A stretch of DNA of 64,000 nucleotides, from the NCBI GenBank assembly GCA_963696495.1, contig CAVOKJ010000003.1:62001-126000 (forward strand). The letters run 5' to 3'. Under the pieces are notes generated by a model. That model was not told the origin of the DNA. It searched no databases and saw only the letters and a program-made list of their open reading frames with translations. Origin of the DNA: Bog-756 sp963696495. Its GTDB lineage: Bacteria; Actinomycetota; Acidimicrobiia; Acidimicrobiales; RAAP-2. Within the stretch, counting starts at the first letter, position 1; each line of letters starts with the position of its first letter. This document shows positions 33,171 through 41,357 of the stretch, one piece after another. The translations under genes and the position numbers were made by a program.

Positions 33171-33712
33171 GCGCCGGGGCGCGGGCCGGCCGCCATCCGC
33201 GCGACAGGGTGCTCCTCGACCCATTGGAGGTCGAGGACGCGTCGGGCGATCCGCCACCCCGTCGGGGTGCGCACGTACTCGTCGCGGTAGCGGATGAACC
33301 ACACCGAGTCGACCGCCTCGGGCCCCGGGCCGCCCGGCGGACCGCCGGCCCTCCCGGTGGCGGTGAGGTGGTGGGCGGTGCACTGCACCTCGCCCGAGGC
33401 CCGGTCCCCCTCCACGGTGAACTGCCCGTTGGTCACCTGGTGGAACGTCCGATCGAATCGGCGGAGGCCCTCGGGGATCGTGCGGAGCGCCTCGGTGCCC
33501 ACCCTGGTGACGACCGGTTCGAGCTCCTCGGGGTACCGCGGGACCACCAGGGCCCCGTCGGCGACGAACAACTCGGCGAATCGCACGCCGTCCCGGTCAT
33601 CGACCGCCGACGCGTAGGCGACGGACAGGGCCCGGAGGTCCTCTTCGTCCTCCCGTCGGTCCGGCGCTGGGTCGTCGTCCCCCCGGGCGCCAGGGCCGGT
33701 GCCATCGCCCAT
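33128..33712 (-). CDS. SnoaL/NTF2-like protein
   Basis: 194 aa. A cone-shaped NTF2 fold is indicated by LRALSVAYASAVDDRDGVRFAELF at the N-terminus, then FHQVTNGQFTVEGDRASGEVQC and a terminal DEYVRTPTGWRIARRVLDLQW. Members are dehydratases, isomerases or binding proteins; the role here is unknown. Its 3' end overlaps the end of the CBS-citrate synthase by 43 bases. The ATG at 33712 overlaps the stop of the upstream F420-type oxidoreductase, so both are an operon. Confidence 0.85.
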   Translation of the reverse strand: MGDGTGPGARGDDDPAPDRREDEEDLRALSVAYASAVDDRDGVRFAELFVADGALVVPRYPEELEPVVTRVGTEALRTIPEGLRRFDRTFHQVTNGQFTVEGDRASGEVQCTAHHLTATGRAGGPPGGPGPEAVDSVWFIRYRDEYVRTPTGWRIARRVLDLQWVEEHPVARMAAGPRPGAQRGGTGWGGGGPT

Positions 33713-34605
33713 CAGCTGCCCCGGTCCCGGAGGCCGAACCGATCGGCGAAATCCGACAGCTCCTCGGCGATCGTGTCGAGGTCGCCGGACAGGGACGTGG
33801 ACAGGACGAGGCGGGTCGCCCCCTGGGCCTCGGCCTCGGACACGACCTGCTCGGTGGTGGTCGGGAGGTAGCCCGACAGGGTGAGCTCGACGGCGCCGGG
33901 GTCACGACCCGCACCCTCCGCCGCCACGCGTAGCTGGTCCATCCGGGTGGCCAGCAGGGCCGGGTCGAGACCGAGGGGCTGGAACCCGTCACCCACCCGG
34001 CCGGCCCTCCGGGCGGCGGCGGCGCTGTGGCCGCCGATGTGGATGGGGACACCGTCCGCCCGGGCGGGCTTGGGAAACGAGTGGGCGTGGTGGAACGACA
34101 CGAACTCGCCCTCGAACGTGGCACCGTCGGGGCCCGAGTCGGACCACAGGAGCCGCAGAGCGGCGATGGTCTCGTCGGTGCGGCGCCCGCGGCTGCGCGG
34201 CTCGGCCCCGGTGGCCCGCAGCTCCTCGTCCATCCACCCCACCCCGACGCACAGGCGGACCCGCCCCCGCGACAGCACGTCGACCGTCGCCACCCGCTTG
34301 GCCAGGACCACTGCCTGGTGGTTCGGGGCGACGAGCACGCCGGTGGCGAGGTGGATGGTGTCGGTCACCGCGGCCAGGTAGGCCATCAGGTCGAGCGGGT
34401 CGGGGATCCGGCAGTCGTCGGGGAGGGGCATCTTCCCCGACGAGGCGTAGGGATAGACGCTCTGGTAGCCCGACACCACCACGGCGTGCTCCACCAGCAC
34501 CACCGACTCGAAGCCGCAGGCTTCGGCATGGCGGGCGAACGAGGTCATCCAGGCCGGGTCGGCGGTGACCCCGGCGCGCACGGGTGGGATGATGCCGAAC
34601 TGCAT
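33712..34605 (-). CDS. Luciferase-like, probably F420-dependent oxidoreductase
   Basis: 297 aa TIM-barrel of the LLM class. FGIIPPVRAG starts the barrel, GVLVAPNHQAVVLAKRVATVDVLSRGRVRLCVGVGW is the cofactor-side signature, and DGVPIHIGGHSAAAARRAGRVGDGF the later one. This subgroup in actinobacteria mostly uses coenzyme F420. The substrate is unknown. ATG at 34605 fits the family N-terminus; a much longer frame upstream has no homology. Operon with the NTF2-like gene. Confidence 0.9.
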   Translation of the reverse strand: MQFGIIPPVRAGVTADPAWMTSFARHAEACGFESVVLVEHAVVVSGYQSVYPYASSGKMPLPDDCRIPDPLDLMAYLAAVTDTIHLATGVLVAPNHQAVVLAKRVATVDVLSRGRVRLCVGVGWMDEELRATGAEPRSRGRRTDETIAALRLLWSDSGPDGATFEGEFVSFHHAHSFPKPARADGVPIHIGGHSAAAARRAGRVGDGFQPLGLDPALLATRMDQLRVAAEGAGRDPGAVELTLSGYLPTTTEQVVSEAEAQGATRLVLSTSLSGDLDTIAEELSDFADRFGLRDRGS

Positions 34606-34849
34606 GGACCGCTCACTTTCGCCGGCTGGACGTGTCGGCCCGACCCTATCGGTGCGGCACCGTCGGGGAAGTACCACCTGACCAGGGCGGGGTGGAACGG
34701 AACGGGGAACCGGCGCCGGCGTCGGCACCGAACGGCGGGCCGGCCGGGGAGCGTGCGGGGTGCAGGGCCGGGCCACTCATGATCGGCGGCCGGGGGCGGC
34801 ACATGGGAGAATCGGTGGAGTCGTTCGCCCGTCGGACGACGAACCGTCC

Positions 34850-36682
34850 ATGACAAAAGAGCCAGAAGACCAGGGTGGACCGCCGCCCGAGGAGCGACCG
34901 AAGGGCCCCGCCCATCGGAAGACCCGCCGCGGCCGGGACGCGGCCCCCGGGGAGCCCGGGCGTCTGGACCGACGCCGGTTCATCGGCTGGACGGCAGCCG
35001 GCGGCGCGGCGATCGCCGCCGCGGCATTCGGCATCGTCGAGGCGACCGACAAGGACGGCGGGCCGGCCGCTTCCCCCGGCCACCGGAAGGCTGCCGGCGA
35101 CCACCTGACCACCGGTCGGTCGGCCCCCGGGCCCATCGACGAGGTCGGACCTCACATCAAGCAGTCCGACGCCCCGACCCTGCCCCTCTCACCGGCGATC
35201 ATCGCCGAGAACACCAAGACCGGGCACGCCTGGTGGGTGACGACACCCCAGCAACCGGGCGACATCGAGGGGTACGCCAGCCAGGTCAGTGCCGTGGCCG
35301 GCGAGACGGTCCAGCTCTTCGTGAGCACCAAGGCCAGCTCGTTCCATGTCGAGGCCTACCGCATGGGCTACTACCAGGGCATCGGCGGCCGCCTGGTCTG
35401 GAGTTCGGCGGAACTGCCCGGGACCACGCAGAGCCCACCGGTGCTGGTCCAGCCCACCAACACCATCGAGTGCCGGTGGAACCCCTCCCTCGCCGTGACC
35501 ATCGGACAACACTGGCCACCCGGTGCCTACCTGCTCAAGTTGGTGGGCGCCACGGGCGAGCAGCAGTTCGTCCCGCTGTGCGTTCGAGACGACGCCTCGC
35601 GGGCGGCGATCGTGATCCAGCACAGCGTGACCACCTGGCAGGCCTACAACCGGTGGGGTGGCTACAGCCTCTACTACGGCAACCGCGACGGCACCCTCTC
35701 CTACACCCACCAGCCGGGAGGCGGGACCTTCGCCGACCGGGCACGGGTGGTCTCGTTCGACCGGCCCTACGATCACGACTGGGCGTCGGGGGCCGCCGAC
35801 TTCGTCGGCAACGAGCTCCCGGTCCTCTTCCAGGCCGAGCAGCTGGGCCTCGACGTCACCTACTGGACCGACATCGACCTCCACGTCCAGCCGGAGCTGC
35901 TCACCAACCACCGGGCCCTGGTCAGCCTCGGGCACGACGAGTACTGGTCCCAGCCCATGCGGGACGGCGCCGCCTCGGCGTTGGCCTCCGGGGTGAACCT
36001 GGCCTTCCTGGGCGCCAACGCCTGCTACCGCCAGATCCGCCTCGAGGCGTCGTCCGTGGGTCCCAACCGGTTGCAGGTCTGCTACAAGTCGGCCGCCGAG
36101 GACCCGATGACCGGCGTCGACCCGGCCCTGGTCACCGTCAACTGGCCCGACGCCCCGGTGTCGCGGCCCGAGAGCCAGCTGATCGGCTCCACCTACCAGG
36201 ACGTCGAGGCCCAGGCGGACATGGTGGTCGTGGACCCCGGGTCGTGGCTGTTCGAGCACATCGACCTCCCGGCGAACCTGCGGCTCCCCAAGGTCGTCCA
36301 AGGGGAGTTCGACCGGTACGTGCCGGGTGGGGCGGGCCCCACCAATCTGGACGTGATCGCCCACTCGGTCGTGGCCAACCGCGGCAACAACTTCTCCGAC
36401 GTGACGTGGTACACGGTGCCGGGCGGCGGCGGCGGGGTGTTCGCCACCGGTAACGCCAGCTGGGTGGGTGCGCTGTCCAACAGCGACCTGATCCCGCCCA
36501 ACGTGCTCCCCGCCGCCACCCCGGGGGTGACCGACGCCCTGCTCGCCGTCATGGGGAACCTCTACACCGTCATCGGGTCAGGACCGGCCTCGTTGACGAA
36601 CCCGTCCCAGGGCAGCTGGAGGACCACCTACGGTGCCGGGTCTTCGTCGGGCCCGACGCCGGTATCCGACGAGACCGCCTGA
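34850..36682 (+). CDS. Tat-exported N,N-dimethylformamidase large-subunit-like protein
   Basis: 610 aa. A twin-arginine signal (LDRRRFIGW then an Ala-rich hydrophobic segment, about residues 42-65) predicts export of a folded protein. The rest follows the dimethylformamidase beta-subunit family: YASQVSAVAGETVQLFVS, FHVEAYRMGYYQGIGGR, TTWQAYNRWGGYSLY, FDRPYD, VSLGHDEYWSQPMRD. Known members hydrolyse amides using mononuclear iron, but most family members are uncharacterised. ATG at 34850; no convincing ribosome site. Followed by a strong hairpin at 36741-36768. It stands alone. Confidence 0.85.
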   Translation: MTKEPEDQGGPPPEERPKGPAHRKTRRGRDAAPGEPGRLDRRRFIGWTAAGGAAIAAAAFGIVEATDKDGGPAASPGHRKAAGDHLTTGRSAPGPIDEVGPHIKQSDAPTLPLSPAIIAENTKTGHAWWVTTPQQPGDIEGYASQVSAVAGETVQLFVSTKASSFHVEAYRMGYYQGIGGRLVWSSAELPGTTQSPPVLVQPTNTIECRWNPSLAVTIGQHWPPGAYLLKLVGATGEQQFVPLCVRDDASRAAIVIQHSVTTWQAYNRWGGYSLYYGNRDGTLSYTHQPGGGTFADRARVVSFDRPYDHDWASGAADFVGNELPVLFQAEQLGLDVTYWTDIDLHVQPELLTNHRALVSLGHDEYWSQPMRDGAASALASGVNLAFLGANACYRQIRLEASSVGPNRLQVCYKSAAEDPMTGVDPALVTVNWPDAPVSRPESQLIGSTYQDVEAQADMVVVDPGSWLFEHIDLPANLRLPKVVQGEFDRYVPGGAGPTNLDVIAHSVVANRGNNFSDVTWYTVPGGGGGVFATGNASWVGALSNSDLIPPNVLPAATPGVTDALLAVMGNLYTVIGSGPASLTNPSQGSWRTTYGAGSSSGPTPVSDETA

Positions 36683-36740
36683 CACCGATGACCGGTGCAG
36701 TCAGGGCCTGTGACCAAACCGGAGCGCCGGAACGCAGCAG

Positions 36741-36768
36741 CCCGGGACGCAGTGAATTGCGTCCCGGG
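36741..36768. terminator. Hairpin terminator between convergent genes
   Basis: CCCGGGACGC, 8-base loop AGTGAATT, GCGTCCCGGG: a perfect 10-bp stem without a clear T-run. It lies between the convergent dimethylformamidase-like gene and recA and could act on both. Confidence 0.75.
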
Positions 36769-36858
36769 CCGGCGAACGTTGAAAACTACCCTGGCCTAGT
36801 CGGCATCAAACCGGTCGGTCTGTAGCCCCTCGTCGGTAGCGGATCCCGGACGGCGTGG

Positions 36859-37932
36859 TCATTCGCTGAGGGTGATCGGCTGGTCGTCGAGGGAGAGGCT
36901 CTCGCCGTTGTCGGGCAGTGCGGCCGAGGCCTCTTCGGCCTCCACCGCGTTGAGGGCGGCCAGGTGCTCCCGTATCCGTTCATCGACCTCGGCCATGAGC
37001 TGCGGGTTCTCCGTCAGGAACGTCTTGACGTTCTCGCGACCCTGGCCCAGCTGCTCACCCTCGTAGGTGAACCAGGCGCCCGACTTCTTGATGAATCCGA
37101 GCTCCACGCCGACGTCGAGGAGCGAGCCCTCGCGGCTGATGCCCCGCCCGAAGGTGATGTCGAACTCGGCCTGCTTGAACGGAGGCGAGCACTTGTTCTT
37201 GACCACCTTGACCCGGGTCCGGTTCCCGACCTGGTCGGCCCCGTCCTTGATCGTCTCGATCCGACGGATGTCCAGGCGCACCGACGAGTAGAACTTGAGG
37301 GCCCGGCCGCCCGGGGTGACCTCGGGCGATCCGTACATCACCCCGATCTTCTCGCGGAGCTGGTTGATGAAGATGGCGATGGTCCGCGACTTCGAGAGCG
37401 TGCCGGTGAGCTTGCGCAACGCCTGGGACATCAGACGGGCCTGGAGGCCGACGTGCGAGTCCCCCATCTCGCCTTCGATCTCCGCCCGTGGCGTCAACGC
37501 GGCCACCGAGTCGATGACCAGGACGTCGAGCGCTCCGGACCGGATGAGCATGTCGGCGATCTCCAGGGCCTGCTCGCCCGTGTCGGGCTGCGAGATGAGC
37601 AGATCGTCGATGTTGACGCCGATCGCCTTGGCGTAGACGGGGTCCATGGCGTGCTCGGCGTCGACATAGGCACAGATCCCACCGTTGCGCTGGGCCTCGG
37701 CCACCACGTGCATCGCCAAGGTCGACTTCCCCGACGACTCCGGCCCGAAGATCTCGACGATCCGGCCCCGGGGGAGGCCGCCGATACCGAGCGCCAGATC
37801 GAGGGCGAGCGCCCCGGTGGGGATGGCCTCGATGTTCATGTGCAGGTTCTCCCCCATGCGCATGATGGACCCTTTGCCGAACTGCTTTTCGATCTGACCC
37901 AGGGCCATGTCGAGTGCCTTGTCACGTTCCAT
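36859..37932 (-). CDS. recA: Recombinase RecA
   Basis: 357 aa, typical length. N-terminal KQFGKGSIMRMG, Walker A GPESSGKST (about residue 64), DNA-binding loop 1 with EGEMGDSHVGLQARLMSQALRKL, FINQLREKIGVMYGSPE and a C-terminal acidic tail. Forms ATP-dependent filaments on ssDNA for recombination and LexA cleavage. ATG at 37932. A GAAC-N4-GTTC SOS box lies about 140 bases upstream. No recX follows; downstream is a hairpin and a convergent gene. No intein. Confidence 0.98.
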   Translation of the reverse strand: MERDKALDMALGQIEKQFGKGSIMRMGENLHMNIEAIPTGALALDLALGIGGLPRGRIVEIFGPESSGKSTLAMHVVAEAQRNGGICAYVDAEHAMDPVYAKAIGVNIDDLLISQPDTGEQALEIADMLIRSGALDVLVIDSVAALTPRAEIEGEMGDSHVGLQARLMSQALRKLTGTLSKSRTIAIFINQLREKIGVMYGSPEVTPGGRALKFYSSVRLDIRRIETIKDGADQVGNRTRVKVVKNKCSPPFKQAEFDITFGRGISREGSLLDVGVELGFIKKSGAWFTYEGEQLGQGRENVKTFLTENPQLMAEVDERIREHLAALNAVEAEEASAALPDNGESLSLDDQPITLSE

Positions 37933-38073
37933 GTCTTCTACTCTCCTCGATGCTGTCGCTCACTTGACCGTGCCAACCCTATGGAGAAGGTGTGACACCC
38001 GATTGGTGGGCCCGGACCCAGATCCGGCGCCGATCACTGCGAATTGCTCTGCACGACGAGGTCACTCTAGACC

Positions 38074-38087
38074 CGAACGCATGTTCG
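38074..38087. promoter_or_regulatory. LexA SOS box upstream of recA
   Basis: CGAAC-gcat-GTTCG, a perfect palindrome matching the actinobacterial/Bacillus-type SOS box GAAC-N4-GTTC. It lies in the divergent gap, 142 bases before recA and 104 before the DUF3048 gene. LexA repression of recA is the expected function. Confidence 0.85.
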
Positions 38088-38175
38088 ATGATGGACCCTC
38101 GGATCCCTGCGGTCAAGCGTAGATCGGGATCGGCCCGGGCCCTCCACGGTCCGCGAGTTCACCGGGGCCTGGCAG

Positions 38176-38181
38176 TAGCCT
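38176..38181 (+). promoter_or_regulatory. -10 element, likely leaderless promoter (DUF3048 gene)
   Basis: TAGCCT ends 9 bases before the ATG at 38191, and no Shine-Dalgarno sequence is present; transcription would start at or beside the start codon. Confidence 0.5.
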
Positions 38182-38190
38182 CGGCCCCCA

Positions 38191-39321
38191 ATGCCTCCCG
38201 ACCGACCACCGTCCGGATCCCGGTCGGGAGGCGCCGCCAGGGCCCCGTCGCGCACCCGGTGGTACGTCCTCGGCGCGGTCGCGCTGGTCGTCGTCGGTGT
38301 GGTGGTGGCCGCCCTGGTCACCGACGGCGACAAGAGCACGACGGCCAAGGCCGCGGCCTCGGCCACCACCGCCCCGACGACGCCGGGTGCCACCTGCCCG
38401 CTGACCGGTCTGCCCGCGCCGGGCGGCAGCGTGCCCAACCGACCGGCCCTCGGCATCAAGATCGGCAACTACACGGGCGACCGCCCGTCAGCCGGGCTCA
38501 ACCAGGCCGACATCGTGTTCGAGGAGCCGGTGGAGGGGGCCATCACCCGCCTGGTGGCCGTGTTCCAGTGCCAGCAGTCGTCGCTCGTCGGTGACCTCCG
38601 GTCGGCGCGTGAGCCCGACGTCGGCATCCTCTCGCAGTTCGCCGATCCCCTCTTCGTACACGCGGGCGGGATCATCCCGGTGATCAACCTGCTCGCCTCC
38701 GCTCCGCTGATCGACAAGAACCTGTACTCGGGCGGCAACGGGTCGGCCATCATCCTCCAGCCGAACCGGGTCGCCCCTTACTCCACCTTCGTGAACACGG
38801 CCACGCTGTGGGCCCTCGACCCGACGGACACCACCGCTCCGCCCCCGGTGTTCACCTACTCCACCAGCCCTCCATCGGGATCGGTCGCCGGCTCGGGGAC
38901 CAGCGTCCACATCCCCTTCTCGTCGACGTCGGACGTGACCTGGCAGTGGAGCGCGTCGGCCGGCAAGTACCTGCGCTACTACTCGGGTTCCCCCGACACG
39001 CTGCTCGGCGGGGGGCAGACCGCCGCCGCCAATGTGGTGGTCCTGACGGTGCCGACCTCGACCGGCCCCTGGGTGGAGAACGACGAGGGCGGTCACGAGG
39101 TCGTCGTGACCCAGACCGGCACGGGGCCGGCCGTGGTGATGCGCAACGGCCGCGCCATCGCCGGCACGTGGAGCCGTGCGACCCTCACCCAGCCGGCCAC
39201 GCTCACCGCAACCAACGGCTCACCCATCACGCTGCAACCCGGCAACACCTGGGTCGAGCTGGCGCCGGTGGGGATCCCGGTGACGCCCTCCGGATCGACC
39301 CCGACCACCACCACCCCGTAG
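38191..39321 (+). CDS. DUF3048 domain (YerB-like) membrane-anchored protein
   Basis: 376 aa. A single N-terminal membrane anchor (about residues 27-44, WYVLGAVALVVVGVVVAALV) and a Thr/Ala linker are followed by a DUF3048 domain: CPLTGLPAP, NRPALGIKIGNY, ARPSAGLNQADIVFEEPVEG-like segment, VGDLRSAREPD and a later CEWNPS-like beta region. Related proteins include Bacillus YerB; function unknown. The extracytoplasmic Cys near residue 69 is too far from the membrane to be a lipobox. A Thr-rich tail ends the protein. ATG at 38191 with a leaderless-type promoter. Confidence 0.9.
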   Translation: MPPDRPPSGSRSGGAARAPSRTRWYVLGAVALVVVGVVVAALVTDGDKSTTAKAAASATTAPTTPGATCPLTGLPAPGGSVPNRPALGIKIGNYTGDRPSAGLNQADIVFEEPVEGAITRLVAVFQCQQSSLVGDLRSAREPDVGILSQFADPLFVHAGGIIPVINLLASAPLIDKNLYSGGNGSAIILQPNRVAPYSTFVNTATLWALDPTDTTAPPPVFTYSTSPPSGSVAGSGTSVHIPFSSTSDVTWQWSASAGKYLRYYSGSPDTLLGGGQTAAANVVVLTVPTSTGPWVENDEGGHEVVVTQTGTGPAVVMRNGRAIAGTWSRATLTQPATLTATNGSPITLQPGNTWVELAPVGIPVTPSGSTPTTTTP

Positions 39322-39361
39322 CCGGCGCGACGGCCACGGCGTTACCCGCAGCGTCGCGGTG

Positions 39362-40684
39362 TCACGTGGGGTTCGGACCGTCGACCTGGCGACGGAGCAG
39401 GTCGAGCGCGGCGATGGTGGCGTACTGACGGACACGGTCCCGGTCGCCGGGCACCTTGAAGGCGAACGACTCCGTGTCCCCGCCGGGCCGGGCCAGCCCC
39501 ACGAACACGGTGCCGGGCGGCTGGCCGTCCTGGGGGGTCGGGCCGGCCACCCCGGTGATGGACAGGCCGACGTCGGATCCGAGGACGCGGCGGGCACCGT
39601 CGGCCATCGCCCGCGCCGCCGGCTCGGACACCACCGGACCCTCCGGCACCCCCAGCACGTCGAACTTGACCTCCGAGGCGTACGAGACGACCGACCCGCG
39701 GAACCACGCGCTGGCACCGGTGACGTTCACCAGTCGGGATGCGGCCAGACCGCCGGTCAGCGACTCGGCCAGCCCCAGGGTGAGCCCACTCGCCGTGAGC
39801 ACCCGGGCCACGGCGTCCTCGATGGCCTCGTCGTCGATCCCGAACACGACATCGCCCGCCGCGTCGGCGAGGACCCGGCGGATCTCCCTCTCCTCGGCGT
39901 CGAGGAGGGCGGCGGCGGCCGTCTCGTCGTCGGCCCGGACCGTCACCCGGACCTTGATCCCCTCGATGCCACTGGCCAGGAAGGCGATCGTCGCCGGGGC
40001 GGGGGCGGCGGCGGCACCGTCGTCGCCGGCCCCCCCGTCGGGTCCGGGGGCGGGGGCGTCCAGTCCGGCGATGTGGCCGCTCAGGGTCTCGGCGAGGCCG
40101 GATTCGCTCATCCCCCACGTCCTGATGACCCGGCTGGCGATGACCCCGGCCAGCTCGCCTCGTTCCGCCATCCGGTGGCGGAGGTCGGGGAGGATGCCGC
40201 GCTCGAACATGTCGGCCATCTCGTAGGGCACGCCGGGGACGGCGTAGACGACCTTGTGCCCGACCGGGCAGATGAGGCCCGGAGCGGTCCCCTTGGTCTG
40301 GGGGATGACCGTGGCCCCCTCCGGCACGTCGGCCTGCCGGAGATTGCTCTCGGGCATCTCGCGGCCACGGCTCGAGAACATCGCCCGCATCGCCTCGACG
40401 GCGCCGGGGTCCCGGCGCAGTCCGACGTTCATCACCTCGGCGATCGCCTCACGGGTGATGTCGTCGTGGGTCGGCCCCAGCCCCCCGCACACGATGATCC
40501 CGTCGCTGCGGGCCAACGCCGTGCGGAACGCCAGCACGATCCGGTCGTGGTTGTCCCCCACCGCCTGGTGGAAGTGGGACGACACGCCCGCCGAGGCCAG
40601 GTGCTCACCCAGCCACTGGGAGTTGGTGTCGGCGATCTGCCCGAGCAGCAGCTCGGTCCCCACCGCGACGATCTCGATCCGCAT
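39362..40684 (-). CDS. cinA: CinA family protein (NMN amidohydrolase-like)
   Basis: 440 aa. The N-terminal molybdopterin-binding-like domain has VGTELLLGQIADTNSQWL and CGGLGPTHDDITREAIAEV. The C-terminal CinA domain has LAESLTGGLAASRLVNVTGAS, GSVVSYASEVKFDVLGV and SITGVAGP. Homologs deamidate NMN (pyridine-nucleotide recycling), with ADP-ribose pyrophosphatase activity in the N-domain. A Pro/Gly/Ala-rich insert of about 15 residues (near 228-248) is unusual. ATG at 40684, 4 bases after the pgsA stop, so an operon rimO-pgsA-cinA. recA lies nearby but is separated by the DUF3048 gene. Confidence 0.94.
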   Translation of the reverse strand: MRIEIVAVGTELLLGQIADTNSQWLGEHLASAGVSSHFHQAVGDNHDRIVLAFRTALARSDGIIVCGGLGPTHDDITREAIAEVMNVGLRRDPGAVEAMRAMFSSRGREMPESNLRQADVPEGATVIPQTKGTAPGLICPVGHKVVYAVPGVPYEMADMFERGILPDLRHRMAERGELAGVIASRVIRTWGMSESGLAETLSGHIAGLDAPAPGPDGGAGDDGAAAAPAPATIAFLASGIEGIKVRVTVRADDETAAAALLDAEEREIRRVLADAAGDVVFGIDDEAIEDAVARVLTASGLTLGLAESLTGGLAASRLVNVTGASAWFRGSVVSYASEVKFDVLGVPEGPVVSEPAARAMADGARRVLGSDVGLSITGVAGPTPQDGQPPGTVFVGLARPGGDTESFAFKVPGDRDRVRQYATIAALDLLRRQVDGPNPT

Positions 40685-40688
40685 GGCC

Positions 40689-41357
40689 TCAGGCCGCCGA
40701 GCTGGCGCCGTCGACCGGACCGGCCTTGGCCGGGGTGCCGGCCTGACCACCCCGGGCCATGCGGCGACCGTCGATCAGGTACTGACCCCCGGTGAAGACG
40801 GTCATCGCCGTCGCCACCCAGATCGCCGTCGACAGGATCGCCCGGTGACCGGCCAGCGGCGGGGCCAGGCACAGCCCGATGGCCAGGTCCTGGAGGAGGG
40901 TCTTCACCTTGGCCGTGTTCCGAGCCGGGATGGAGATCCCGTGACGTCCGACCACCGATCGGTAGACGCTCATGGCCACCTCCCGAACGGCGATGATGGC
41001 GACGGGCAGCCACCACACGATCCCTTTCGCCACCAGCGCGACCAGGGCGCCGAGGACCACCACCTTGTCGGCCAGCGGGTCGAGGAACGCTCCCGACCGG
41101 GTGGTGCCCTGCTTGCGGGCCAGCCACCCGTCGACGCCGTCCGACAGGGCGAGCAGGCCGCCGAACACGAAGGTGAACCAGCTCGCCCCCCACAGCATGA
41201 TGAGGGCGATCAGCACCGGCGTGGCCAGCAGGCGCAGCACGGTGATCCCGTTGGCCGGGGTCAGCACGGCCGACGGGCCGAACGTGGTCGGACCGGCCAT
41301 CGGGACGTTCGGCACGGGGGTGCCCGTGGGTCCCGGCCGCACGGCGCCGTCGCTCAC
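40689..41357 (-). CDS. pgsA: CDP-diacylglycerol--glycerol-3-phosphate 3-phosphatidyltransferase
   Basis: 222 aa. The CDP-alcohol phosphotransferase signature is complete: SDGVDGWLARKQGTTRSGAFLDPLADK (DG-x2-AR-x8-G-x3-D-x3-D). About five membrane segments. Makes phosphatidylglycerol phosphate, or a related phosphatidyl-alcohol. GTG at 41357 overlaps the rimO stop as GTGA; an ATG 18 codons later is possible. The C-terminal tail is Gly/Ala-rich and not conserved. Confidence 0.93.
   Translation of the reverse strand: MSDGAVRPGPTGTPVPNVPMAGPTTFGPSAVLTPANGITVLRLLATPVLIALIMLWGASWFTFVFGGLLALSDGVDGWLARKQGTTRSGAFLDPLADKVVVLGALVALVAKGIVWWLPVAIIAVREVAMSVYRSVVGRHGISIPARNTAKVKTLLQDLAIGLCLAPPLAGHRAILSTAIWVATAMTVFTGGQYLIDGRRMARGGQAGTPAKAGPVDGASSAA

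Noticed and set aside
34629..34645. TGGACGTGTCGGCCC near the F420-type oxidoreductase as a DosR box
   Set aside because: The spacer is one base too long and the site is outside the island.
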